Source: Ipomoea triloba
Taxonomy: Eukaryota; Streptophyta; Magnoliopsida; Solanales; Convolvulaceae
DNA: 64,000 nt
NCBI RefSeq assembly: GCF_003576645.1
Contig: NC_044919.1
Coordinates: 15,066,412 to 15,130,411 of the forward strand
Direction: 5' to 3'
Within the stretch, counting starts at the first letter, position 1. The number at the start of each line of letters is the position of its first letter. Shown here piece by piece: positions 33,644 to 44,827 of this stretch. Under the pieces are notes generated by a model. That model worked only from the letters and a program-made list of their open reading frames with translations, was not told the origin of the DNA and made no database searches. A program made the position numbers and the translations under genes.

Positions 33644-34759
33644 TAAAAAATGCTTTTTTTTTTTACTCAAACTTTGTGTATCATTAAAAATAAAAGAGTT
33701 CTGTACATGAGCCGGGCCTAAAAGTGACCCAACCCCTTAATAAAATGCAACTATACACCCAATGGCCATGAAGGCTAACAAGCATAAAGAAGATTCGGAA
33801 ATTATAAACTATTAGGCTCCCTTTCCTCTAATCACTAATATCAAAAAACAACCACATACTCCAAATCAAACAAGCTTTTCAATCATATGCTTCTTGCCCC
33901 ACACTACATGGTGGGATCGATGTCGAGATCAACTATTTATCATTCAAAACCCAAACCACCCTTAAGATTAGCATCAACCCCCGAGGTACAGAGCTCTGTA
34001 TTTTGCCCCCAGGGGCCTTTGTGACACTCTCCTTAAGCAATGGCCCTCACCTCTTTCCACCCTTCCATCCCAGATCATCTCCAAGGTGTACGGATCTCCG
34101 CATTTTGCCACCTGGAGATATAACAACCTAGCATGCAAGCAATGGCTCCCTCACCCCCACCCTTAGCACACAAGTCAGCCACCTTGTACGGATCTCCGCA
34201 TTTTGCCAGTTAGACCTTAGTGACCTATGTGCTAAGCAATGGAAACCTCCACACGTACCCATTCCCCTTCCCATTCATTTCAGTTTTCCATCCAAACAAC
34301 CATATACATTCATTCAACCAATTCATTCATTGCAAACTGTCAATCTCAAGACACTCCCACCTATGAGTCTATGCTATGCAAGATTCAAAGATAATCAGCC
34401 CAGAAATATTAAACAACATAACCATTTCCAACAGATTAGGCAAAGGGAGGCTACTAGCTTAAAATAAAAGAATCTACTCTCATGCAAGCCACCCCCACCC
34501 CTGTCAACATTCAATTACTCAAAAATCAACCAATCTAACAAATCATTACAGAAGCAGCTCCAACTCCACACAGTTAGTCTCACTGTCAGAGCTGCTTCTT
34601 CCGTGTTCTCCCTCCCTGAATTGTGCCTCATATCCTGCAAATTGAACTTAATAAAATTACATCCTAAAAAAATGTTAACATCAAATTGAATTACATCCTG
34701 AATTACATCAAAAATGTTAACATCAAATTGAATCCCCATGATGCCAAGTCCCAAACTGG
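33644..34759. repeat. Noncoding stretch with three related ~100-bp modules
   Basis: Around 33985-34235 a module recurs three times: GTACGGATCTCCGCATTTTGCC (first copy diverged, GTACAGAGCTCTGTATTTTG), then GTGAC, then TTAAGCAATGG or similar. The rest of the stretch is ordinary noncoding DNA. I do not recognise the source. Confidence 0.45.
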
Positions 34760-35090
34760 TTATGCTATATTTTTACCCCCCCAATGTCTCATATGTGGAC
34801 AAATAAAGATTGTGTTGTCCAACCAAGTAATAGGTTTGTTAATGAGAACCTTATAAAAGATATTGCACCTAAGTTTTACTACCCACATGAACTCCAGAAG
34901 ATTGGTAAAATTCTTGTTGAGAAAGTTCGCCCCTGTGAACAATCTGGTAGATATGTTCACCAAGTCTCTGCCTGCATCCAATTTTGAGTAAAATGTTTAT
35001 AAAATTGCGATGCGCAGGCTTAGAAGATTGTTATCTTCAGGGGGAATTGCGATGCGCAGGCTTAGAAGATTGTTATCTTCAGGGGGAGCG
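34760..35090 (+). pseudogene. Copia RNase H tail of a second, truncated element
   Basis: The frame at 34784-34987 encodes SNRFVNENLIKDIAPKFYYP and HELQKIGKILVEKVRPC, and after a frameshift LVDMFTKSLPASNFE and IAMRRLRRLLSSGG. This is the C-terminal end of copia pol, where the DMFTKSLP motif is diagnostic. The upstream part of the element is missing. Confidence 0.75.
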
Positions 35091-35365
35091 ACAACCTCTA
35101 GCTACACTAGAATGGAAAGTCTAGAAGACTTTTGAAATCCTAAAGATTATGCTCTGAAAGCATATGAAGACTTTTGAAATCCTAAAGATTATGCTCTGAA
35201 AGCATATGGTTGTATTTGAAATCCTAAAGATTATGCTCTGAAAGCATATGGTTGTACTCTTTTTTCTAAAGATTATGCTCTGAAAGCATATGGTTGTACT
35301 CTTTTTTCCTTACCTAAGTTTTTGAAAGCATATGGTTGTACTCTTTTTTCCTTACCTAAGTTTTT
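35003..35365. repeat. Five exact 42-bp tandem duplications
   Basis: Adjacent identical 42-mers start at 35003/35045, 35124/35166, 35173/35215, 35224/35266 and 35282/35324. The five units differ in sequence and the later ones walk along the same template. Confidence 0.95.
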
Positions 35366-35680
35366 CCAACTGGGTTTTCTTAGACTAAGGTTTTTAATGA
35401 GGCAACTAATATAGGTGCACTTGAATGGATAGTCCTGAAGACCTTAGAAATCTTGAAGATTATGCCCGGAAGGCTTATGGTTGTACTCTTTTTCCCTTAG
35501 CTAAGTTTTTCTCCCACTGGGTTTTCTTAGGCTAAGGTTTTTAATGAGGCAGCCGCTGCAACACAATGGTTTAACATATTTCGTGTACTCTTTTCCTCGT
35601 CTAAATTTTTCCCAAAGGGTTTTTCTAGCGAGGTTTTTAACGAGGCATGAATATGATTAAATAATGGCCAAGGGGGAGTG

Positions 35681-35911
35681 TTATAAATATATTACTAATG
35701 GCCATTATTTTGAGACTTTTCATTTGCCACTTTCCAACTCCCTCATTATGTTGAGAAATGAAGAGTTGTACTATTGTATATAAATACATGTTGATGAATG
35801 AATAAAAGGTGGCTTTTGAGCTTTTGTGATCTTGTGTTCTTCTTCTTCTTCTTCTCCTTTGCCTTATCTACACTACATTATCATATATATAATCCTAAGC
35901 AATTACCGGGC
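35681..35911 (+). repeat. 3' LTR of the truncated copia element (right edge uncertain)
   Basis: A polypurine tract CAAGGGGGAG immediately precedes TGTTATAAATATATT at about 35681, the usual arrangement at a copia 3' LTR. The LTR includes GTATATAAATACATG, a likely TATA region, and a (CTT)n run. The right boundary, perhaps AATCCTAAGCA near 35911, is a guess. Confidence 0.6.
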
Positions 35912-36281
35912 AATCACCACGCGAGAACTAAGCTAATTGAGAAGCCAAATTACAACAGTTAGCTTTTGAAAAACTTTTTGTATACAATATTTATTGTCGA
36001 GAAGAATGTTACCGGAGTATATTTGATATAAGTGAAGTACAATGAATAATTAGTTTTAGTACAATAGTGTTTGTGTGTCCCCTCCTTCTACAACATGTCT
36101 ACTACTTATACTACAAGTACAACGACTCTTCTGCTCTGAATGTAATGGTCTTCATGATGGCGAGCCTTAAATGTGAAGTGTAATGGAGCCGTTGGTAATA
36201 ACTTATCTCCTCAAATGTAACGGGTGGTTGTTTAACTTCCTGATCATGTCTGTCTTCTTGTTGTTCGGGTTGGGTGTTGCT
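35912..36281. other. Left flank of the Tat-type element
   Basis: No gene or repeat was recognised. The five bases before the LTR (TTGCT) do not match those after the other LTR. Confidence 0.4.
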
Positions 36282-37057
36282 TGTAGACACGGAAAATTTG
36301 AATCGACAAATGGACCGGTTAAATTATTATTGGGCTCATTTTAAGATTGATTATTGGACCAATTTAATTAATTGGGTCATGATAATTAATTTAATTAGCC
36401 CAATTAAATTGATGTTGGGTAATTGATTAATGGGCCAAGCCCGATTCATATTTGAATTTAATAATAATTATAATTATAATTTAAATATAATTTTATTATA
36501 TTTGAATTTAGTAATTATAATTAATTTGAATTTGAATTAGATGATAGAGTTTTGAACCTGGACTTGATTACGGCAATGTTCATTCCCTTAATTAATTAAT
36601 TAATTATTTAATTAATTAATTAGGGAGTTTGTTGAGGGAAGTTGGTTGCACACTCCACTATAAATAGAGCCCCTCATTTCACATTCAAAACACACCTTGA
36701 GGATTGAAGACTTGAGAGCTTTTGAAGGCTTTGAAGGCATTCTGAAGCAGTTAGAAACTTGAAGTACTTTGACGGTTCCAGTTGAATATCACGCCCTTGA
36801 ATCCCGGAAGGCCACGCCGTTTGAATCCCGGAAAGCTACGCCATTTGAATCCCGGAAGCTACGTCAGTTGAATCCCGGAGGCTACGCTATTTGAATCCCG
36901 GAGGCTACACCACTTGAAACCCGGAGGCACTTCAGTAGAACACGTCAGTGAAGAATCAGAGGACTATACAGAGATTTTGTACCTGCAACTTGAATTACAC
37001 ATACACTGTAACCCGATATTGTGAATATATACAATTTCGACTTTTTTTGTGTTTACA
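36282..37057 (+). repeat. Tat-type 5' LTR
   Basis: 776 bp, TGTAGACACGG to GTTTACA. CACTATAAATAGAGCCCC near 36655-36672 is the likely TATA box for the genomic RNA. A tandem array of about six 22-23-bp units built on TTGAATCCCGGA lies at 36795-36933. Confidence 0.95.
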
Positions 37058-37063
37058 GATTTT

Positions 37064-37081
37064 GGCACGCCCAGTGGGACA
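37064..37081 (+). promoter_or_regulatory. Primer binding site candidate
   Basis: TGGCACGCCCAGTGGGAC lies six bases after the LTR end. It has the position and TGG start expected for a tRNA primer site in Tat-type elements. I cannot assign the tRNA without a search. Confidence 0.6.
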
Positions 37082-37127
37082 ACTCTGCCTCTCATCTCTT
37101 CACTTCCAAGCTATACAAAGAATCCAA

Positions 37128-37610
37128 ATGGCATCAAGAAAGACTTACGCTCAAGCTACCGGCTCTAAGGCATCTTCTGTGGCCGGCTCCGACAGGCGCG
37201 AGGTGCAAGGTGCACTGACTCGGAGTCGAGTGAGGGACCTAGGGGTGGAGTTAACCGAGACCCGAAACATTGCTCGCAACGTCGTCCGAAGGCTTGGAGG
37301 CGTCTCCATCGGCTCAAAGAAAGCTACATATGATAGGGGTTCATCCTCAACAACAGAGATCGTTGGTAGCAAGAGTCCTATTCCCTCAAATGAAGCTACT
37401 CGAAGCGAAAGTCCTTCCCCTACCCCCTCAAGTACAACTACCAACAGCAAGGGCCCTGCGAGTCCTACTCCATCAGGCGAGCCCCTTAGCAGCGGAAGCT
37501 CATCTCCCATATCTCATCCATCACCGATGTGGAAACCAGCCTCGGAGTGGACCCACGTCTACACAGTCATACCCGCTATGGCAACAAATGCAGCTTCGGT
37601 GGAGGAATAG
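37128..37610 (+). pseudogene. Tat-type gag, N-terminal part
   Basis: ATG at 37128 (MASRKTYAQATGSK) opens a Ser/Pro/Thr-rich N-terminus that ends at a TAG at 37608-37610. After the stop the same frame continues with ITKALEGISGLL and a short coiled coil. An N at 37713 then interrupts the sequence, and much of the central gag appears to be missing across that join. Confidence 0.7.
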
Positions 37611-37712
37611 CTAGCAAACATCACCAAAGCTCTGGAGGGAATAAGCGGGCTTCTTCACAGTCAAGAAAGGAGGATTAATGATCTAAGTGAAAAGGTGGAA
37701 AGCGGAAAGAAC

Positions 37713-37713
37713 N
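37713..37713. other. Single-N assembly join
   Basis: The first of five isolated N. Gag reading frames on either side do not abut, and central gag sequence appears lost here. Confidence 0.9.
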
Positions 37714-39000
37714 ATGGAAGGATGAACGCGCAGGCGCTTACATTGAGAGATGGAGGGAATTGTGCCTCAACTGCAAGGAAAAGATATCACAAAGTTCAAC
37801 AATTGAGATGTGTATCCAAGGCATGCACTTCGGGCTATCGTACATCCTGCAAGGTATCAAGCCCAGGACATTTGAGGAATTATCCAACCGTGCTCACGAC
37901 ATGGAGTTGAGCATTGAGAACAACGGAGGGCTTAATATGTCAAGTATGCCTAGCTCCTCTAAAGCACCTGCAAGGCAAGAAGTCAAGAAAGGGGGCAAAC
38001 CCTTCCCAAAGCAAGAAAAGAAGGAAGCTATAAACGTGAAAACAACACCAGTGTGGGTTTTCACCAAAGTGACTGAGAAGCCTAGGCCTAGGTCATTCTT
38101 TGGGCCGTCAAGGGGAACTAGAATTATTGAAGAGATGCAGCAGAAACAGTATCCGTTCTTGGACTCTGACGTTTCGCCCATGTTTGATGAGTTATTAAAA
38201 CTCAACTCTGACGTTTCGCCCATGTTTGATGAGTTATTAAAACTCAAGTTGATTGAATTGCCCATGTTTGATGAGTTATTAAAACTCAAGTTGATTGAAT
38301 TACCCATGTTTGATGAGTTATTAAAACTCAAGTTGATTGAATTACCTGAGATGAAGCGCCCCGAAGAAGCTGCTAGGGTGGATGACCCCAAATATTGCAA
38401 ATATCATCGCCTCCTCGGACACCCAATTGAGAAATGCTTTGTCTTTAAAGACAAGGTGATGGCGCTAGCTCGCGATGGAAAGATTGAACTCACTGATGCG
38501 ACTGCAAGCTCTAACCAAATCTCATGTGGAATGTTTGCACCATTACTCATGGAGGATGGTGAGATTGATGGGGGCAAGCAATGCAAACGCCCGCTTCCCT
38601 TTATTGTGAAACATACTGGGGGGCAACACTCGAAGCCGCCACAAGTTGATTCCGTCTACGAGAGGGATTGGGTGCTTGTTACCCATAGAAAGCAAAGGAA
38701 TGATGCTGGATTGAAGAGAATGACGAAGCGATGGATTAAGAAAAGGCCAGCAAGAGACCCTGTTTCTAACGTGAAGAAGAAGGGGCATCCCAACAAGCCG
38801 CGAACACCGGTTACCCTGGCTCAATACATGCCAAAGGTGTTTCATCAACATAGGACGAATATTCTTGGGGCTGGCCTGAACACTAAGGAAAAGCATGTTG
38901 AAGTTGAAGAATGTTCATTCCCTGTGGTCGAAGGAAGCGACGAGATCCAAGTCCACAAGGCTACATCTTTCACCCACCGAGATAACTTTCAAAGATGAAG
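37714..39000 (+). pseudogene. Tat-type gag, C-terminal part
   Basis: Encodes YIERWRELCLNCKEK and GMHFGLSYILQGIKPRTFEE, the retrotransposon gag domain, then a basic linker and the zinc-like motif YCKYHRLLGHPIEKCFVFKD (C-x2-H-x4-H-x4-C). Three exact or near-exact 42-bp duplications (38164-38344) repeat MFDELLKLKLIELP. A frameshift near 38980 leads into the protease; the same shift is in the second assembled copy, so it is probably real. Confidence 0.8.
38164..38344. repeat. Three 42-bp tandem duplications in Tat gag
   Basis: 38164-38205/38206-38247 are identical; 38219-38260, 38261-38302 and 38303-38344 are three further copies of an overlapping unit, one base apart at the end of the first. 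The second assembled copy of this region (39395 onward) has only one unit. Confidence 0.95.
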
Positions 39001-40490
39001 ATCTATTACTGGGTGGAACACCTCACAATCGCCCACTGTTTGTTGAAGGTTATGCTCGTGAACAAAAGATTAAAAGAATTTTGATTGATCAAGGATCGTC
39101 CGTGAATATTCTATCACTCCAAGCTATGAAAGAACTTGGTATTTCAACTGATGAGCTCTCGCAAAGCCGCTTGATGATTCAAGGATTTAATCAAGGCGGG
39201 CAAAGAGCCCTAGGTATTATTAGACTCGATCTCAGGATCAAATCTTTGAGTTCAAGTACTTTGTGTTATGTGATAGATGCAAGAACATCCCACAATCTGT
39301 TGTTGGGTCGACCTTGGATACATGAAAATGGAGTAGTTCCTTCATCATGGCACCAATGCTTAATGTTTGAGAAAGGCGGTGTGATAGAGAAGGNCTGACG
39401 TTTCGCCCATGTTTGATGAGTTATTAAAACTCAAGTTGATTGAATTACCTGAGATGAAGCGCCCCGAAGAAGCTGCTAGGGTGGATGACCCCAAATATTG
39501 CAAATATCATCGCCTCCTCGGACACCCAATTGAGAAATGCTTTGTCTTTAAAGACAAGGTGATGGCGCTAGCTCGCGATGGAAAGATTGAACTCACTGAT
39601 GCGACTGCAAGCTCTAACCAAATCTCATGTGGAATGTTTGCACCATTACTCATGGAGGATGGTGAGATTGATGGGGGCAAGCAATGCAAACGCCCGCTTC
39701 CCTTTATTGTGAAACATACTGGGGGGCAACACTCGAAGCCGCCACAAGTTGATTCCGTCTACGAGAGGGATTGGGTGCTTGTTACCCATAGAAAGCAAAG
39801 GAATGATGCTGGATTGAAGAGAATGACGAAGCGATGGATTAAGAAAAGGCCAGCAAGAGACCCTGTTTCTAACGTGAAGAAGAAGGGGCATCCCAACAAG
39901 CCGCGAACACCGGTTACCCTGGCTCAATACATGCCAAAGGTGTTTCATCAACATAGGACGAATATTCTTGGGGCTGGCCTGAACACTAAGGAAAAGCATG
40001 TTGAAGTTGAAGAATGTTCATTCCCTGTGGTCGAAGGAAGCGACGAGATCCAAGTCCACAAGGCTACATCTTTCACCCACCGAGATAACTTTCAAAGATG
40101 AAGATCTATTACTGGGTGGAACACCTCACAATCGCCCACTGTTTGTTGAAGGTTATGCTCGTGAACAAAAGATTAAAAGAATTTTGATTGATCAAGGATC
40201 GTCCGTGAATATTCTATCACTCCAAGCTATGAAAGAACTTGGTATTTCAACTGATGAGCTCTCGCAAAGCCGCTTGATGATTCAAGGATTTAATCAAGGC
40301 GGGCAAAGAGCCCTAGGTATTATTAGACTCGATCTCAGGATCAAATCTTTGAGTTCAAGTACTTTGTGTTATGTGATAGATGCAAGAACATCCCACAATC
40401 TGTTGTTGGGTCGACCTTGGATACATGAAAATGGAGTAGTTCCTTCATCATGGCACCAATGCTTAATGTTTGAGAAAGGCGGTGTGATAG
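38304..40490. repeat. 1.1-kb block present twice around a single N
   Basis: 38304-39393 and about 39406-40490 match base for base wherever I compared them, with an offset of 1103, separated by the N at 39394. A further 53 bases (40438-40490) are repeated at 40492-40544 across the next N at 40491. I read these as unmerged contig overlaps. Confidence 0.9.
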
Positions 40491-41164
40491 NAGTTCCTTC
40501 ATCATGGCACCAATGCTTAATGTTTGAGAAAGGCGGTGTGATAGAGAAGGTCGTCGCTGATGAAATCCCATTCACCGATGCAGAGTCATACTTTGCAAAT
40601 GCGAAATTTTACTTAAAGAAACAAGTCGTTGAAGGCGACGTTGATAAGAGCAGTAATGATACACCCCCCGATCCGAAATGGAAGGGCAAGCAAGTCGTAG
40701 ACCAAAGTCATTGTGACCAGGAACTTGTTTTCCCATTGACAAGAATTGAACCATTAAAAGCTACCCCGGTCAACCCGTTGGAAGATCAAGTGCGGGTGGG
40801 AACAAGTCAGACATTGCCCGCAAAACGCACAGATGGTTTTGACCCCAATGCCTATAAACTCCTGTTTAAAGCAGGCTTCGACCCCAAGGAACCGCAGAAA
40901 TTGGGTAGGCTCATTCCAAAAGCCGGTGGTAGAGGCAAGTCAAACCAGCAGAAGCCACATGCACGCAAAGGATTAGGCTATGTCCCTCCTAAACCTGTGC
41001 GAATTTTTATAAATAGAACTACAAGCAATTGTATATCTACAGATGAAGGTGAGTGTGATCCACAACTCACTCCTGCCAATGGCAAAAGGAAGTCAGTCTT
41101 CAAGAGAATGGGGAAAATAGAGTCTCAGCGCTCAGTCTTTGATAGATTGGGGTCAAACCCTTAA
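38962..41164 (+). pseudogene. Tat-type aspartic protease region (two assembled copies)
   Basis: The frame encodes EGYAREQKIKRILIDQGSS and VNILSLQAMKELGI, the retropepsin-like active site (IDQGSS in place of the usual DSGSS), then DARTSHNLLLGRPWIHENG. The second assembled copy (40065 on) continues through the 40491 join into a linker with GFDPNAYKLLFKAGFD and KGLGYVPPKPVRI, typical of the protease-RT linker in this lineage. It ends at a TAA (41162-41164), after which the same frame resumes toward RT. Confidence 0.82.
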
Positions 41165-43726
41165 GCCCCCAAAAGAAAGTCAATCCATGATCGACTTGGA
41201 GTTGTCCAAGATGTGAAAAACAACGCAAGTCATCCTGTTGAAGCGGAACCTTCTAAAAGGCCTCGAAGCATGATTCCTTCTCGTATGAGACGAGAAACAG
41301 ATATTCATATTTCATGCGGAGAAGTGCTGAAAGTCCAACCTAGGACCATTGTACACACTCGTGTACAGAAAGGGGAGAATGAGGAAAGCGTTGGCTCAAG
41401 TGATGACGTAACACCACCTCAAGGCGAGGAGGCGTCGTCTTTCCACATCACCCTATGTGATGAGATCCCGATTGAGGGAGAAGACGCAGAAGAGGCACCC
41501 CACGAGCTAGAGGAAGGGGTACGAGCTGCAATAGACGAATTAAAGGAAGTTGGTCTAGGAACTCCTGAGAATCCTCGGCCTATCTTCATTAGTACACTTC
41601 TTTCTGATGAAGATGAAGAAATATATGTCGAATTACTAAAAGAGTACATCGATGTCTTCGCATGGACGTACAAGAAAATGCCAGGGTTAGACCCAAAGGT
41701 GGCAGTACACCGCCTGGCAGTGAAAAAGGCATGCCGTCCAGTCAAGCAAGCTCAACGGTGCTTTCGCCCTGAACTTATTCCCTCAATTGAAGGAGAAGTC
41801 AACAAACTTATAGAGGTCAGATTTATTCGCGAAGTGAAATATCCAACTTGGATATCCAGCATTGTGCCCGTGCGCAAGAAGAATGGCCAAATTCGCGTAT
41901 GTGTAGACTTTCGGGACCTTAATGTTGCATACCCAAAAGATGACTTTCCACTTCCCATCACAGAATTGATGATAGATGCTGTAACTGGGCATGAGATCAT
42001 GTCATTCATGGATGGCTCCTCTGGTTACAATCAGATTCGCATGGCACCGGAAGATGAGGAGTTGACAGCGTTCCGAACGCCTAAAGGTATCTATTGCTAC
42101 AAAGTGATGCCCTTTGGTTTGAAAAATGCAGGTGCTACATACCAAAGGGCTATGTAGAGAATATTTGATGACATGCTTCACAAAATGGTGGAATGCTACA
42201 TCGATGACTTGGTTGTGAAGTCAAAACTTCGCACAGATCACTTGGGACATTTAAGAAAAATCTTTGATCGCTTGCGAAAGTTTCAACTTAAGATGAATCC
42301 CTTGAAATGTGCTTTTGGGGTTGCTGCTGGGAAGTTTCTTGGATTCACTATTCGACATAGGGGCATCGAGATCGAACAAGCTAAGATCGACGCTATAATG
42401 AAGATGCCCGAACCACGAAACCTTCATGAGCTTAAGAGCTTACAAGGGAAGTTAGCATACATCCGAAGGTTCATATCAAACCTGGCAGAAAGATGTCAAC
42501 CCTTCAGTCGGCTGATGAAGAAGGGCACCCTGTTCGTATGGGACAAGGCGTGCAAGAACGCGTTTGAAAGTATCAAATCGTACTTGATGAAGCCGCCCGT
42601 GTTAACCGCTCCTGTTCACGGTCGCCCACTGATCCTTTATATCTCTGCCCAAGAAAGCTCTGTGGGTGCCCTGCTTGCTCAAGAAAATGACAACGGGAAA
42701 GAGAATGCCCTCTACTACCTCAGTAGAATGATGACCCCGAATGAGTTAAAATACTCTCCAATTGAGAAGCTATGTTTGGCACTCGTGTTCGCTATTAAAA
42801 AGCTTAAGCACTACTTTGAAGCTCATATCATTCGACTTGTGTCGAAGGCGAACCCAGTAAAGTTTGTTATGGCGAAGGTTGTTCTCTCTGACCGCCTGGC
42901 AAGGTGGTATTTATTGTTTCAACAGTTTGAAATCGTCTATGTGCCACAAAAGTCTGTCAAGGGGCAAGCTTTAGCCGATTTCTTAGCAGATCACCCGATA
43001 CCGGCTGAATGGGAGTTATCTGATGACCTACCTGATGAGGATGTGCTTATCATTGAAGTCTTACCCCCATGGAAGATGTATTTTGATGGAGCTGCGCATA
43101 GAGGAGGGGCAGGAGCTGGAGTTGTGTTCATCACCCCGGAAGGTGAAGTGTTGCCATATTCATTCACCTTGACAGAGCCGTGTTCAAACAATGTTGCTGA
43201 GTATCAAGCATTGATACTTGGGCTAGAGATAGCGGTTGACATGAAACAACTAAGAATCAACATTTATGGAGATTCAAAGTTGGTCATTAACCAAGTGATG
43301 GATCTGTACGAAGTGAGGAAAACAGAGTTAATCCCGTACAACAACTACGCAAAGATACTCATACAATGGTTGGGGGACGTCACGATTGAACATGTACCAA
43401 GGAAAGAGAACAAGCAAGCTGACGCCTTAGCCGCATTGGCTTCAACTATTGCCCATCCTACTGCTCGAGTACAAGTATGTCAAAAGTGGGTAGTTCCACC
43501 TATCTTCAACGAAGATGGCTCAGTCGATGAAACTGTTGAACTCCCTACTGTTTCCATTTACGACATTGGCCAAGATGACTGGAGGCAGTCGTTGATTGAT
43601 TACTTCACTAATGGGAAGTTACCAGAAGATCCTCGCAAGAGGGTGGATATAAAGCGCCGAGCTCCTCGTTTCATCCACTATAATGAGACGTTGTATCGTC
43701 GTTCATTCGATGGAGTCTGGCTCTGA
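41165..43726 (+). pseudogene. Tat-type reverse transcriptase, RNase H and second RNase H
   Basis: RT motifs are present: VRKKNGQIRVCVDFRDLN, SFMDGSSGYNQI, YKVMPFGLKNAGATYQRAM and the active site YIDD (42197-42208). A TAG (42155-42157) sits between QRAM and RIFDDML in the same frame. RNase H follows (LILYISAQESSVGALLAQEN, YSPIEKLCLALVFAIKKL). A second, archaeal-type RNase H begins MYFDGAAHRGGAGAGVVF and includes NNVAEYQALILGLE, YGDSKLV and ENKQADALAALAS. Two RNase H domains in this order mark the Tat lineage. The block ends at a TGA at 43724-43726 that continues in frame into integrase. Confidence 0.92.
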
Positions 43727-44827
43727 TGTCTAGGAGAAGAAGAGGCATTACAAGCCATGCAAGAAGCTCATTCTGGGGTTTGTGGTGCACATCAGTCCAG
43801 CCCTAAGTTGCATTTCCACATTAAACGAATGGGTTATTATTGGCCTACAATGGTAAAGGATTGCATAGATTATGCTCGAAGGTGCCAAGCTTGTCAAGTT
43901 CATGCAAACTTTATCCATCAACCACCAGAAACTCTACACCCAACAGTCGCATCTTGGTCGTTTGATGCTTGGGGACTTGATGTGGTTGGCCCAATTACGC
44001 CCAAGTCATCTGCAGGGCATACATACATATTGGCCGCCACCGACTACTTTTCAAAGTGGGTAGAAGCCGTGGCATTAAAAGAAGTAAAGAAGGAAAATGT
44101 GGCAGACTTCCTCCGTGTTCATATCATCTATCGGTTCGGCATCCCACGATATATCTTGACTGATAATGGGAAACCCTTTGACAATAAATTAATGGACAAG
44201 ATCTGCAAGCTGTTCGACTTTCAGCAGCGGAACTCATCAGCATATTACGCAGTTGCGAATGGACTTGTGGAAGCTTTTAACAAGACCCTATGCAATCTAT
44301 TGAAAAAAGTGGTCTCAAAATCGAAACGTGATTGGCATGACAGAATGGAAGAAGCGTTATGGGCATATAGAACCACATACCGCACACCTACTCAGAGCAC
44401 TCCATATTCTCTGGTGTATGGTGTGGAAGCAGTCTTGCCTCTAGAGCGCCAAATACCTTCTTTAAGGTTGGCCATACAAGAGGATCTCACTGATGAGGAA
44501 AATGCCAAGTTACGTTTGGCTGAGCTAGAAGCCTTGGATGAAAAACGGCTGCAAGCTCAACAGAGCTTGGAATGCTATCAAGCTCGTATGTCAAGAGCCT
44601 TTAACAGAAGGGTGAGGACCCGTTCCTTTCAAATTGGTGACAAGGTACTAGCTGTTCGAAGACCAATCATTGTGACAAGGAAAACCGGCCACAAGTTCAC
44701 TCCAAAATGGGATGGTCCCTATGTGGTTCAAGAAGTATACACCGGTGGGGCTTACAAGTTGGTTAGTGAAGATGGTTTGAAGGTTGGTCCAATCAATGGG
44801 AGATTCCTAAAGCTCTACTACCCTTAA
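43727..44827 (+). pseudogene. Tat-type integrase
   Basis: The HHCC zinc domain (EAHSGVCGAHQSSPKLHFH, then CIDYARRCQACQ) is followed by the core with catalytic Asp in WGLDVVGPITPKS, Asp in LTDNGKPFDNK and Glu in NGLVEAFNKTL. The C-terminal part has KWDGPYVVQEVY. The domain is complete and ends in a TAA at 44825-44827. The TGA just upstream breaks its link to the polyprotein, since no gene-internal start is expected. Confidence 0.92.

Noticed and set aside
34670..34735. A twelfth 42-bp duplication
   Set aside because: AATGTTAACATCAAATTGAAT recurs at an offset of 42, but the repeated part is only about 25 bp and neighbouring bases differ, so it does not meet the exact 42-mer pattern.
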